Shown in pieces: positions 44,251-53,309 of a DNA stretch of 64,000 nucleotides. Each line of letters opens with the position of its first letter. Position 1 is the stretch's first letter. Made by a program: the position numbers and the translations under genes. The stretch lies in assembly GCF_002003665.1 (NCBI RefSeq), contig NZ_JATM01000001.1, positions 1 to 64,000 of the forward strand, written 5' to 3'. Source of the stretch: Bombella intestini (lineage in GTDB: Bacteria > Pseudomonadota > Alphaproteobacteria > Acetobacterales > Acetobacteraceae). The notes beneath the pieces were generated by a model that saw only the letters and a program-made list of their open reading frames with translations, was not told where the DNA came from and ran no database searches.

Positions 44251-45609
44251 ATGGCGCGTGAACGTGACATCGACAGGACGGGCTTTGTCGATAACATGCA
44301 GCGTATGTTCCGGGCCTCCAGCATGGTCGGGGGCGTGGCGGCACGTATGGCGGGCCATAAACTGGGATTGCGTAGCAATGCGAACAGCCACGCTGAGGAG
44401 TTGCGCCACGTTCTGGGCAATTTAAAAGGCCCAATGATGAAGGCTGCTCAGCTTCTCTCAACCATTCCCGGTGCCTTGCCGGATGAATATGCCGAGGAAC
44501 TGGCCCATCTTCAGGCCAATGCGCCGCCTATGGGTTGGAACTTCGTCCAGCGGCGCATGAGGGCCGAGTTAGGGCCGGGGTGGGAAGCCCGCTTCCGCTC
44601 ATTCAGTCACGAGGCTGTAGCGGCGGCGTCATTGGGGCAGGTGCATCGTGCTGCTTTGGCTGACGGGCGGGAGGTGGCCTGCAAGCTGCAATATCCCGGT
44701 ATGGTTGGGGCTATGGAGCAGGATCTCAAGCAGTTAAAACGAGGGCTGGGTGTGTTCAGCCTCGTTGGTAATGCTATCCGGCAGGATGAGGTCTATGCCG
44801 AACTTGCCGAACGGATGCGGGAAGAGCTGGATTACACACGGGAAGCCAGCCACCTGAGGCTCTACAGGCTCATGCTAGCGGATGTGCCGGAGGTCACCGT
44901 GCCCGCTCCTGTATCGGGGCTGGTCACAGGGCGGCTATTGACGATGGACTGGGTGGACGGACGGTCCATGAAGTCTGTTCTGGAAGAGCAGCTACCGCAG
45001 GAGGAGCGTAACGCTATTGCGATTGCGCTTTTCAAAGCGTGGTATAAGCCCGTTTATCATTATGGGGTTGTACATGGTGACCCGCATATGGGTAATTTCA
45101 CCGTGCGGCAGGATGGTGGTTTGAACCTGCTTGATTTTGGGTCGGTGCGTATTTTCTCGCCCCGTTTTGTTGGGGGTGTCCTCTCTCTCTTCGCTGCCTT
45201 GCGCGATGGTGATGAGGAGCGCGCTTATGAGGCTTATCATGATTGGGGCTTTAAGGATATTTCACGGGAGCGGGCGGCTGTTCTCAATGAGTGGGCACGC
45301 TTCTTTTACCGTCCACTCATGACGGATGAAGTCTGCAATGTGGAAGAGAGCAACAATCCGCAGGAAGCTCGCAAGGTGCTGGAAAATGTTTATGAAGGGC
45401 TGAAGCGCACCGGTGGCATCACGTTACCGCGGGAATTCGTCATGCTAGATCGCTCGGCCATTGGGCTGGGTAGTGCCTTCCTGCGGCTGGGGGCACGGGT
45501 GAACTGGCACCGGCTCTTCATGGAACTGACGCAGGATTTCAATGTGGAGGTGCTGGCCGCCCGGCAGAAGGAAGCCTTGCAGAAAGCGCAGGTACAGCCT
45601 GCCCGATAA
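44251..45609 (+). CDS. ABC1/AarF (UbiB-type) atypical kinase
   Basis: Protein-kinase-like family connected with ubiquinone synthesis and lipid-soluble electron carriers. The family N-terminal motif appears as GPMMKAAQLLSTIPGALPDEYAEELAHLQ; AAASLGQVHRA is the Ala-rich nucleotide-binding loop; VHGDPHMGNF is the catalytic-loop equivalent and LLDFGSVR the DFG motif. 452 residues. No ubiE or other ubi genes are adjacent, so a role in quinone synthesis is from family knowledge only. Confidence 0.87.
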   Translation: MARERDIDRTGFVDNMQRMFRASSMVGGVAARMAGHKLGLRSNANSHAEELRHVLGNLKGPMMKAAQLLSTIPGALPDEYAEELAHLQANAPPMGWNFVQRRMRAELGPGWEARFRSFSHEAVAAASLGQVHRAALADGREVACKLQYPGMVGAMEQDLKQLKRGLGVFSLVGNAIRQDEVYAELAERMREELDYTREASHLRLYRLMLADVPEVTVPAPVSGLVTGRLLTMDWVDGRSMKSVLEEQLPQEERNAIAIALFKAWYKPVYHYGVVHGDPHMGNFTVRQDGGLNLLDFGSVRIFSPRFVGGVLSLFAALRDGDEERAYEAYHDWGFKDISRERAAVLNEWARFFYRPLMTDEVCNVEESNNPQEARKVLENVYEGLKRTGGITLPREFVMLDRSAIGLGSAFLRLGARVNWHRLFMELTQDFNVEVLAARQKEALQKAQVQPAR

Positions 45610-45613
45610 AAGA

Positions 45614-45648
45614 AAGGCCGGACGGGGCATCCTGTCCGGCCTTATTCT
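45614..45648. terminator. Bidirectional terminator
   Basis: AAGGCCGGAC (45614-45623) and GTCCGGCCTT (45634-45643) form a perfect 10-bp stem between the convergent ABC1 kinase gene and the 118-residue protein gene. On the minus strand it is followed by TTTCTTTTATC; on the plus strand by ATTCTCT, so it probably serves both genes, better for the minus strand. Confidence 0.75.
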
Positions 45649-45667
45649 CTATTAGAGCGCAAGGAAC

Positions 45668-46024
45668 TTAGCGGAAGAATTTGCTCAGCAGCCCGCTGCC
45701 GATTTCCTGAATAACGTCCTGCTGAAGTGTTTTGCCAAAGTTGGCAAAGCCGCCACTCTGTTCAGAGGAACCTTCACCGCCGGATTTCTCACCGAGGTGA
45801 CTAACAAGCCCAGCCAGCTGGCCAACGAGGTCTCCCGCATGGCCCTGACCATTCTGGAAGATGGAGGCTATTCTCTGGAGGCTTTCCGCCCATTCACCAG
45901 CCTGTGTATCCCCATTCTGGGAAGCGTCCTGCATCTGGCCGATCAGCCGGTCAATCAGCTGGAAGGCTTCCTGCGCTGTGTTGCGGAACTGCGTGTAGCT
46001 CTGCTCGATCTTTTCGATATCCAT
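45668..46024 (-). CDS. Small helical protein, unknown function
   Basis: I do not recognise this 118-residue protein. It has no signal peptide or membrane span. The first 80 residues look helical with heptad-like spacing (IEQSYTQFRNTAQEAFQLID), followed by a Gly/Ser-rich linker and a short C-terminal segment QDVIQEIGSGLLSKFFR. The Gln-rich helix resembles the small granule- or surface-associated phasin-like type only superficially. ATG 46024 lies about ten bases after AAAGG. A good terminator downstream supports expression. Confidence 0.6.
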   Translation of the reverse strand: MDIEKIEQSYTQFRNTAQEAFQLIDRLIGQMQDASQNGDTQAGEWAESLQRIASIFQNGQGHAGDLVGQLAGLVSHLGEKSGGEGSSEQSGGFANFGKTLQQDVIQEIGSGLLSKFFR

Positions 46025-46204
46025 AAGGGTCTAACCTTTTCGAGGCGTGGGGCCTTTATAGGCCGTCAAGAGGTAGGCCAATGGTAAACGACCTCTCAAA
46101 AACTGTCAGTCTTTTTATGTAGAATAGGTCGTCAAAAGACGTGGTATCACTTTTCCCGGCACTGGCATCTTGTGGTAGCAGGAAAATGGTTCCATTTAGG
46201 GCCC

Positions 46205-48325
46205 ATGGCAGTCTCTTCGTCGTCTCGCAAAAAGAAAAAACCGGTTGCACCTCGCCAGACGGATTTTTTCCCTGAAAAACAGCCCGCCAAACCGAAGATC
46301 AACCGGTTTGTCGTGAAGTCCGATTACGAACCTTCCGGGGATCAGCCGCAGGCAATTGCCGCCTTGCTGGATGGGTTGAAGGCTGGGGAGCGGGACCAGG
46401 TGCTGATGGGCGTAACAGGGTCTGGCAAGACCTTCACCATGGCCAAGGTGATCGAGGCGGCGCAGCGTCCCACGCTCATCATGGCCCCCAACAAGACACT
46501 GGCAGCCCAGCTCTATAGTGAGATGAAACAGTTCTTCCCCGATAATGCGGTGGAATATTTTGTTTCCTACTATGATTATTATCAACCGGAAGCCTATGTG
46601 CCCCGCTCGGATACCTTTATTGAGAAGGATAGCCAGCGTAACGAGCGCATAGACCGGATGCGCCATGCCGCTACACAGGCCCTGCTGGAGCGTAACGATG
46701 TTATCATCGTGGCGTCTGTGTCCTGCATTTATGGTATTGGCTCGCCGGAATCTTACGCCCGTATGAAGATACGTCTCGTACCGGGGGAGATCATCGACCG
46801 GGACGATCTGATCCGCCACCTAGTGGAGCTGCAGTATCAGCGGAATGATCTGGCTTTCGAGCGTGGGTCATTCCGGGTGCGAGGGGAGCAGGTGGATATT
46901 TTCCCCATCCAAAACGAGGATAGGGCATGGCGTATCATGCTCTTTGGGGATGAGGTGGAAAGCATCACCGAGTTCGACCCGCTAACAGGCGAGAAGACGG
47001 CTGATCTGGAAGAGGTTAGCCTCTATGCCAGCTCCCACTATGTGACGCCCCGGCCTACGCTTAATCAGGCGATGGTCAGCATCAAGGATGAGCTGCAGGA
47101 GCGAATTCGTTATTTCAAGGATAAAGGCAAGCCGCTGGAGGAGGAGCGTATTCTCCAGAGGACTAACTTTGATCTTGAGATGCTGGAAACGACAGGCGTC
47201 TGTAAGGGGATTGAGAACTACTCCCGTTATCTTTCTGGCCGCCGCCCCGGTGATCCGCCGCCAACCTTGTTTGAATATTTGCCAGAAGATGCCCTGCTGA
47301 TCGTGGATGAAAGCCATGTCGGTGTGCCGCAGATTGGTGGGATGGAGCGGGGTGACCGTGCCCGTAAGGAAACGCTGGCGGATTTCGGGTTCCGTCTTCC
47401 CTCCTGTCTGGATAACCGGCCGCTGTCTTTTGCGGAGTGGGATGCCTTCCGGCCGCAGAGCATCTTCGTGTCCGCCACGCCGGGGGCGTGGGAGATGGAA
47501 CAGACGGAGGGCGTTTTCGCCGAGCAGATCATCCGTCCGACCGGCTTGATAGACCCCATCACCGTCATCCGGCCTGTAGAAGGGCAGGTGGATGACCTGC
47601 TGCATGAGGCCAAGGCGACCATTGCCGAGAATGGCCGTGTGCTCGTCACGACCCTGACCAAGCGCATGGCCGAGGACCTAACAGAATATCTCTCCGAGCA
47701 TGGCGTGAAGGTCCGGTACCTCCATTCCGACATTGATACGCTGGAGCGCATGGAGATTATCCGGGACCTGCGTCTGGGTGCCTTTGATGTTCTCGTGGGC
47801 ATCAACCTGCTGCGTGAGGGGCTGGACATTCCTGAATGTGCCCTTGTGGCGATTCTTGATGCGGATAAGGAAGGCTTCCTGCGCTCCCGTACCTCTCTGG
47901 TGCAGACGATTGGCCGTGCGGCCCGTAACGTGAATGGCCGTGTCTTGCTCTATGCGGACAAGGAGACGGACAGCCTGCGTTACGCCATCGAAGAAACGGC
48001 TCGCCGTCGGGAAAAGCAGATGGCTTGGAACGAGGCACACGGCATCACGCCGCAGACGGTTCGCAGCCGCATTAGCGACACGCTCTTTCAGGAAGAGCTG
48101 GCAGGCAAGGAAGCCCCGCCAGAAACCGACCCGCAACTCACTATTGACGATTTGCGTAAGAAAATGCGTGAAGCAGCGGCTGAGTTGGACTTTGAACAGG
48201 CCGCAGCCTTGCGGGATGAGATTCACCGGCGGGAGGCCAGCGACATTGGCCTTATCGCTCCGGCCCCGGCGGCGGCTCCGCAGACTAAGACACGCAAGAC
48301 GACCAGACGAAAAAAGAAGGACTGA
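46205..48325 (+). CDS. uvrB: Excinuclease ABC subunit UvrB
   Basis: Helicase-like damage-recognition subunit of nucleotide excision repair. Walker A in [18 protein letters not shown], the beta-hairpin region [22 protein letters not shown]-like motif in [13 protein letters not shown], motif VI with [13 protein letters not shown], and a C-terminal UVR domain [20 protein letters not shown]. 706 residues with a Lys/Arg-rich N-terminal extension and a Lys/Arg tail. ATG 46205 follows AGGG; a GTG at 46172 gives a longer frame. Confidence 0.96.
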   Translation: MAVSSSSRKKKKPVAPRQTDFFPEKQPAKPKINRFVVKSDYEPSGDQPQAIAALLDGLKAGERDQVLMGVTGSGKTFTMAKVIEAAQRPTLIMAPNKTLAAQLYSEMKQFFPDNAVEYFVSYYDYYQPEAYVPRSDTFIEKDSQRNERIDRMRHAATQALLERNDVIIVASVSCIYGIGSPESYARMKIRLVPGEIIDRDDLIRHLVELQYQRNDLAFERGSFRVRGEQVDIFPIQNEDRAWRIMLFGDEVESITEFDPLTGEKTADLEEVSLYASSHYVTPRPTLNQAMVSIKDELQERIRYFKDKGKPLEEERILQRTNFDLEMLETTGVCKGIENYSRYLSGRRPGDPPPTLFEYLPEDALLIVDESHVGVPQIGGMERGDRARKETLADFGFRLPSCLDNRPLSFAEWDAFRPQSIFVSATPGAWEMEQTEGVFAEQIIRPTGLIDPITVIRPVEGQVDDLLHEAKATIAENGRVLVTTLTKRMAEDLTEYLSEHGVKVRYLHSDIDTLERMEIIRDLRLGAFDVLVGINLLREGLDIPECALVAILDADKEGFLRSRTSLVQTIGRAARNVNGRVLLYADKETDSLRYAIEETARRREKQMAWNEAHGITPQTVRSRISDTLFQEELAGKEAPPETDPQLTIDDLRKKMREAAAELDFEQAAALRDEIHRREASDIGLIAPAPAAAPQTKTRKTTRRKKKD

Positions 48326-48327
48326 CC

Positions 48328-49233
48328 ATGTTGGAACTCACAAGAGACGGGCAGCGCCTGACCATTCTGCCAGAGACGGGGGCCGCCCTTGGCCAGTGGC
48401 AGGTGCATGGTCATGATATGCTCCGTCCGGTCGCTAATCCTGCTCTGCGGAACCAGAAGGGGGTTGCCGTAGGAGCTTATCCGCTCCTGCCTTACGTCAA
48501 CCGTATTGCCGAAGGGCATTTCTCTTTTGGAGGAGAGGAATACAGGCTTACCCCTAATATGGAGGGCTGCCCGCACCCCATTCATGGTAATGGCTGGGAG
48601 CACGAATGGCAGATAGCGCATAAGACGGACAGCCATGCCATCCTGACATTTGATCATGTCCCTTCTGATGAGGCAGGCCGTGGAGAGTGGCCCTACGCCT
48701 ATCGGGCTGTCATGTCCTACGAGTTGCGGGCCGATGGGCTGTATGTTTCCATCGTGATTAGAAATAGCGACAAGGTCGATCAGCCGGTCGGATTGGGGTT
48801 TCATCCTTTCTTTCATTCGGAGGCCGGTTCTAACTTGAAGTTCGCAGCGGACTCGGTCTGGCTGACGGACGATAACGGCCTGCCGATTGAAAAGAAGGCT
48901 TGTGAAGGCGAGTGGGATTTCTCCAAGGGGCAAGCCCTTGAGGGGCGAGTACTGGATAACGGTTTTACAGGCTTTGGGGGACATACCCGGCTGGAGCAGC
49001 CCGGTGGCGTGCCGACCTTGACGGTGGAAGCAGATTCCATTTTCTCGCATCTGGTTGTCTTCTCCCAGCCGCAAGAGGGCTATGTAGCTATTGAGCCTGT
49101 CACGAGCATGACGGATGCTATCAACCGGCCGGAGATCGCTGGACGTGGTGTGCATGTGTTGGCACCGGGGCAGAGTTTTGGCGGGATGATTCGCTTTCAT
49201 GCGGAGGCAGCACGCCGTCCGGCAGAAGGCTGA
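48328..49233 (+). CDS. Aldose 1-epimerase-like protein
   Basis: Galactose-mutarotase fold protein (GalM superfamily), predicted to interconvert sugar anomers in the cytoplasm. Seen: LPYVNRIAEGHFSFGG, HPIHGNGWEHEW (active-site His), GLGFHPFFHSE (second His) and the late Glu region YVAIEPVTSMTDAINRPEI. 301 residues. It begins 2 bp after uvrB and is followed by greB after 5 bp, but no functional link is evident. Substrate unknown. Confidence 0.85.
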   Translation: MLELTRDGQRLTILPETGAALGQWQVHGHDMLRPVANPALRNQKGVAVGAYPLLPYVNRIAEGHFSFGGEEYRLTPNMEGCPHPIHGNGWEHEWQIAHKTDSHAILTFDHVPSDEAGRGEWPYAYRAVMSYELRADGLYVSIVIRNSDKVDQPVGLGFHPFFHSEAGSNLKFAADSVWLTDDNGLPIEKKACEGEWDFSKGQALEGRVLDNGFTGFGGHTRLEQPGGVPTLTVEADSIFSHLVVFSQPQEGYVAIEPVTSMTDAINRPEIAGRGVHVLAPGQSFGGMIRFHAEAARRPAEG

Positions 49234-49238
49234 GCTTT

Positions 49239-49739
49239 ATGGCGACAGAGAAAATTGCCCTGCACCGTTATCTATCGCCGCAGGGTGCGGCTCGGATGCG
49301 GGCAGAGTTGAAAGAACTGACCCAGAAGGAACGCCCGCAGGTTGTGGAGATCGTCTCATGGGCGGCGAGTAATGGGGATCGCTCGGAGAATGCGGATTAT
49401 CAGTACGGCAAACGCCGCCTGCGGGAGATCGACCGGCGCATCCGTTTTCTGACAAAACGGCTGGATCAGGCTGTGATTGTGGACCCGGCAGGCCAGACTA
49501 ATCGGAAACGTGTCTTCTTCGGTGCTACCGTCTGCTATGCAGATGAAGAAGATCGGCATTATACCGTGACGATCCTTGGTGTGGATGAGGCCCGGTTGGA
49601 GCATGGAGAGGTTAGTCTTCAAGCTCCGGTAGCCCGTGCCCTTATGAAGGCCGCTGTGCATGATGAGGTCACCATGCAGACACCATCTGGACCCGTGCTT
49701 GTGGAAGTGCTGTCCATCGCCTATCCAGAACCGGCCTGA
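49239..49739 (+). CDS. greB: Transcription elongation factor GreB
   Basis: Enters the RNA polymerase secondary channel and stimulates transcript cleavage to rescue arrested complexes. The N-terminal coiled coil carries SENADYQYGKRRLREIDRRIRFL in two parts, where the acidic tip and the YGKRRLREIDRRI pattern are the GreB rather than GreA version; the C-terminal FKBP-like domain has FFGATVCYADEEDRHYTV. 166 residues. Confidence 0.9.
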   Translation: MATEKIALHRYLSPQGAARMRAELKELTQKERPQVVEIVSWAASNGDRSENADYQYGKRRLREIDRRIRFLTKRLDQAVIVDPAGQTNRKRVFFGATVCYADEEDRHYTVTILGVDEARLEHGEVSLQAPVARALMKAAVHDEVTMQTPSGPVLVEVLSIAYPEPA

Positions 49740-49797
49740 TATGGTGGTGTATTAAAAAACCCCTGCGGTCCTGAACTGCTTTTGCGGAGTTATTTTC

Positions 49798-50784
49798 ATG
49801 GTTCAATCATCTCCCTCCCGGCGTCGTGTTGCAGTGCAGATGGACCCGTTGGAGGATATCAATATTGATGGTGATTCCACGTTCGCCTTGATGCTGGAAG
49901 CACAGCGTCGTGGGCACGAGCTGTATGTGTATCATCCCACCACCCTCTCCTTGCTGGAAGGGAAGGGCACGGCGGGCCGTCTTCAGGCACGGGGCCGCAA
50001 GGTGAGCGTGCAGCGGAAGAAGGGCGATCATGCCGCTTTTGGCCCGGAAGAGGTGCTGGACCTTGGATCATTTGATGTCGTGCTGATGCGGCAGGATCCG
50101 CCTTTCGATATGGGCTACATCACGGCTACTCACCTGCTGGAGCATATTCATGGTACGGGTGAGGGGCAGGCCCTCGTGGTGAATGATCCGGTTTCAGTAC
50201 GCAACGCCCCGGAGAAGCTGCTCGTTACGCATTTTCCTCAGTTGATGCCGCCTACTTTGGTCACATGGGATAGAGAGGCGATTGTTGCTTTCCGGCGGAA
50301 GCATAAGGACATCATCCTGAAACCGCTTTACGGCAATGGTGGAGCGGGCATCTTTCGGGTGAAGGAGGATGATGAGAATTTCTCCTCCCTGCTGGAGATG
50401 CATTTCTCCCAATCTCGTGAACCGCTGATGGTCCAGCGTTATGAGCCTGCCGTGCGACTAGGGGATAAGCGCATTATTCTTGTGGATGGCGAGCCGATCG
50501 GGGCGATCAACCGCATTCCAGCGCAGGGTGATGCCCGCTCCAACATGCATGTTGGCGGCCGTGCCGAGCGTGTGGAGCTGACGCAACGGGATAAGGAAAT
50601 CTGCAAAGCGATCGGCCCTTATCTTAAGGAGCATGGCCTGATCTTTACGGGTATTGATGTGATCGGGGATTGGCTGACCGAAATTAATGTCACATCCCCA
50701 ACGGGCCTTCAGGAGCTGGATCGCTTCGATGGCATTAATAGTGCTGGGATGATCTGGGATAGCATCGAAGGTCGGCTTGCCTGA
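49798..50784 (+). CDS. gshB: Glutathione synthetase
   Basis: Second step of glutathione synthesis: joins gamma-glutamylcysteine and glycine with ATP. The N-terminal domain starts [22 protein letters not shown]; the ATP-grasp region contains [25 protein letters not shown]-like [16 protein letters not shown], and the metal-binding [12 protein letters not shown]. 328 residues. gshA is not in this window. A strong terminator follows. Confidence 0.95.
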   Translation: MVQSSPSRRRVAVQMDPLEDINIDGDSTFALMLEAQRRGHELYVYHPTTLSLLEGKGTAGRLQARGRKVSVQRKKGDHAAFGPEEVLDLGSFDVVLMRQDPPFDMGYITATHLLEHIHGTGEGQALVVNDPVSVRNAPEKLLVTHFPQLMPPTLVTWDREAIVAFRRKHKDIILKPLYGNGGAGIFRVKEDDENFSSLLEMHFSQSREPLMVQRYEPAVRLGDKRIILVDGEPIGAINRIPAQGDARSNMHVGGRAERVELTQRDKEICKAIGPYLKEHGLIFTGIDVIGDWLTEINVTSPTGLQELDRFDGINSAGMIWDSIEGRLA

Positions 50785-50813
50785 TACGGTTCGATAGTTA
50801 TGGAAGAGTGGGG

Positions 50814-50844
50814 AGCCCGGCATTGCCGGGCTTTCCGTTTTTTA
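50814..50844. terminator. Intrinsic terminator after gshB
   Basis: AGCCCGGCA and TGCCGGGCT form a 9-bp stem (50814-50832) with a one-base loop centre, followed by TTCCGTTTTTT. It lies between gshB and the convergent 95-residue protein gene. Confidence 0.85.
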
Positions 50845-50860
50845 GGGGAACGTGGCTCCT

Positions 50861-51148
50861 TCAGTCGTGGCGTTTATCGTCCGGTTTTGTGGTCTCATCG
50901 TGAGGCTGTTGCGTTGTCTCGGTGGGGTGACTGTCTGTTTCCCCTGATGAGGGATAAAGATTGTCTCTGAATGGAATTGGCACGCCATCGGAGAAGTAGC
51001 CATTCTCTACTTTTGCCCCTTTGGGGAGCTTGTCCCGGGTAAAACGGTTTACAAGCCAGGGAAGCAGTTTCTCATGATAATAGACGACATAAAGGGCTAT
51101 CCAGAAGAACAGACAGAGAAGGGCTAGTATGAGGTTAAGGTGCTTCAT
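50861..51148 (-). CDS. Small single-span membrane protein, unknown function
   Basis: Not recognised. The 95-residue product has an N-terminal membrane segment (LNLILALLCLFFWIALYVVYY) followed by a basic stretch and a hydrophilic C-terminal tail rich in Asp, Glu, Thr and Pro. ATG 51148; a GGAT element lies about nine bases upstream. The 184-bp gap to pmtA shows no further feature I can support. Confidence 0.55.
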   Translation of the reverse strand: MKHLNLILALLCLFFWIALYVVYYHEKLLPWLVNRFTRDKLPKGAKVENGYFSDGVPIPFRDNLYPSSGETDSHPTETTQQPHDETTKPDDKRHD

Positions 51149-51332
51149 TATGTAATCCAGCTATGAGGTCTGGTCCTGCATATGGCAGGTAAACCAAATT
51201 TTTTCGCATAATATCGTCTGTATGCCTTGTCAGCAAAGGGCGTTGGGGGGCAAGAAAGGGGCGGACTGATTGGTATCAGTAGCGATAAGGCTCCCCGCTT
51301 TGTTGGGGGCAGACTGTTGAGGCTGCATTTTC

Positions 51333-51989
51333 ATGGTGTCTTCCCTTAAACCCCGTTCTTCTCTTGATGCGGATAGCGTGCGTGACGCCTATCGCCGCTG
51401 GGCCCGTATGTATGACAAGGTTTTTGGTGGTGTATCTGCCTTCGGGCGTCGGCGGGCTGTGGAGGCTGTCAATGCTCTCCCGGGAACGCGTGTGCTAGAG
51501 GTCGGGGTCGGGACAGGGTTGGCATTACCCTCCTATAAGCCAGAAAAACACATTACGGGAATCGACCTTTCGGAAGACATGCTCGCTCTCGCACGGGAGC
51601 GAGTGAAGCGGGAAGGTTTGCGTAATGTAGATGAACTTATGGTGATGGACGCCGAGAATACCAGCTTTGCCGATAACAGTTTCGATATTGCTGTCGGTAT
51701 GTTTGTGGCCTCTGTTGTGCCTCATCCAGACCTGCTGCTGGCGGAGTTGAAACGGGTCGTCAAACCCGGCGGACACATCCTTTTCGTCAATCATTTCCTT
51801 GCCCGTGGTGGTGTCCGCCTGAAGGTGGAGAAGATCATGGCTCGTGCCTCTCGTGCATTGGGCTGGCACCCTGACTTTGCCATTGAATCTCTCCTTCCAC
51901 CGGAAGATATGGCCCGTGCGACCATTACCCCCGTACCACCTGCCGGACTTTTCACCCTCGTGACATTGCCTCCTGAGGAGACTAAGTAA
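51333..51989 (+). CDS. pmtA: Phosphatidylethanolamine N-methyltransferase, PmtA type
   Basis: SAM-dependent methyltransferase expected to methylate phosphatidylethanolamine toward phosphatidylcholine at the inner membrane. The protein shows the soluble Rhodobacter/Acetobacter type: YRRWARMYDKVFGGVSAFGRR, SAM-binding VLEVGVGTGLALP, GIDLSEDMLALAR, and FVNHFLARGG. 218 residues. Acetic acid bacteria are known to make phosphatidylcholine, which fits. A ubiquinone/menaquinone methyltransferase (UbiE-like) is the main alternative. Confidence 0.82.
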   Translation: MVSSLKPRSSLDADSVRDAYRRWARMYDKVFGGVSAFGRRRAVEAVNALPGTRVLEVGVGTGLALPSYKPEKHITGIDLSEDMLALARERVKREGLRNVDELMVMDAENTSFADNSFDIAVGMFVASVVPHPDLLLAELKRVVKPGGHILFVNHFLARGGVRLKVEKIMARASRALGWHPDFAIESLLPPEDMARATITPVPPAGLFTLVTLPPEETK

Positions 51990-52026
51990 GGTAAATCATC
52001 GCCCTGTTGATGAAGGGCGGTATCCC

Positions 52027-53298
52027 ATGAATGTAACAGGCTGGCAGAATAGAGTGACTTCAGGGCCGTTATTCCAGAGAGCATCTTCATTCCATCGTGG
52101 CGGGAGTGGCGGGGCATTTTTCCTGCTGGCACTCTTTGCCGGTATGTTAGGCGGCGTTATGGGGTTGCCTTTCTTACATGTGCATCCTTCGGCGGGTGTT
52201 GTTGTCTCCCATGCCGTGTTGATGACATTTTATGTTGTCGCTCCTGTTTTTCTTGGTGGTATGGCCCAGTGGTTTTTGCCTGACCTGCTGAAGGGTGAGG
52301 GTATGGCCCTGCCTTCTGCTACTCGCATCGGTTTCGGTGTGCTGGCAGTAGGGGCGTTTCTGCTGCCTGTTATGCCGTATGGAGGGCTGGCACTGTGGAG
52401 TATCGGCGTGTTGGCTCTGGCCTTCAATGTGGTGGCCACCGTGCTGGAAATGCGCTCCATTCCTTTCCGTAGCTTCCCGCCGCTGGTTTGGGCCTTTCTG
52501 GCTAATGCCCTTTCCATGCTCGTGATTGCTCCTGTTCTGCTGGCTTTCCTGCTACGGGGCGGCTTAGCCGGTGCTGGGCCTGATGCTCTGCTGAGTGTCC
52601 TGCGTGGCACTGTGGAAATGACCCTGTTAAGCGTGCCTTCACTCGGTATCATCATAGCTGCTCTCTTGCCGAAACAGACGGAGCAGGGCTGGGTGCCCCG
52701 GTGCGCTCCTTATGCTTTTGGTATCATGGGATTGGTGCCTGTCTTGTTCTGGGCAGATCATTTGTTCGGTGAACTCCCATCTTCTGCTTACAAGGCAAGC
52801 CTAACGGTAGGTCTGGTTCTTCCTTGTCTGGCTCTGTTAGTGGCGTTTGCCCGAGACCTCTGGCGTGTAGCGTTGCCTTCCGGTCCTGCTGCGGGCTGGG
52901 CCTCTGGTGGGTTGGTTCTACTGCTTGCCGGCTGGGCAGCCATGCTGACGGAGCCGCTTTGGGCAGGGGGGAGTGTACAGCCCGGTGCTTTCATGTTGGG
53001 TGCAGCAGGGCATCAGTTGGTCATGTTCGGTAGTTTGTTGGCCTTGAGTGCCGCATTCTATGGCTGGTGCGGGGTGAGGCTGGCTTCTCATGGACGGTTT
53101 TTTGCCGTCTTTGGCATGGCTCATGCGCTGGTCACGTTTGCCGGCGCACTTTGCTCGGTCCTGCCGCAGTTGGTTTTGCCCGCCACCCTGTTGATGGGGG
53201 GGAGTCTCCTCATGTTTGCTTTGCCCGCCGGGATGGTGTGGTATGGTATGCTCGTTGAGCGGGCCCAAGAGGTAACGGGACTTCTTCGTAAACAGTAA
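52027..53298 (+). CDS. Cytochrome oxidase subunit I-like membrane protein lacking copper-site residues
   Basis: 423-residue protein with about twelve membrane segments that aligns by eye along its length with heme-copper oxidase subunit I. VSHAVLMTFYVVAPVFLGGMAQWFLP corresponds to the AHGLIM helix II region, and His62 keeps the position of the first heme ligand. The GHPEVY motif reads GTVEMT (residues 194-199), so the first copper-site His and the cross-linked Tyr are absent; the next His pair reads WADH (Asp244, His245); and of HFHYV only one His (329, in GHQLVM) remains. Electron transfer to oxygen is therefore doubtful. ctaB follows by 11 bp; no subunit II or III gene is beside it. NnrS-like proteins are an alternative. 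Confidence 0.65.
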   Translation: MNVTGWQNRVTSGPLFQRASSFHRGGSGGAFFLLALFAGMLGGVMGLPFLHVHPSAGVVVSHAVLMTFYVVAPVFLGGMAQWFLPDLLKGEGMALPSATRIGFGVLAVGAFLLPVMPYGGLALWSIGVLALAFNVVATVLEMRSIPFRSFPPLVWAFLANALSMLVIAPVLLAFLLRGGLAGAGPDALLSVLRGTVEMTLLSVPSLGIIIAALLPKQTEQGWVPRCAPYAFGIMGLVPVLFWADHLFGELPSSAYKASLTVGLVLPCLALLVAFARDLWRVALPSGPAAGWASGGLVLLLAGWAAMLTEPLWAGGSVQPGAFMLGAAGHQLVMFGSLLALSAAFYGWCGVRLASHGRFFAVFGMAHALVTFAGALCSVLPQLVLPATLLMGGSLLMFALPAGMVWYGMLVERAQEVTGLLRKQ

Positions 53299-53309
53299 GG
53301 CGTTTTTCC

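Noticed and set aside
52027-53298. Reading the subunit I-like gene as a working cytochrome c oxidase
   Set aside because: Copper-site His and Tyr are absent and no subunit II or III gene is nearby, so only similarity, not function, is claimed.
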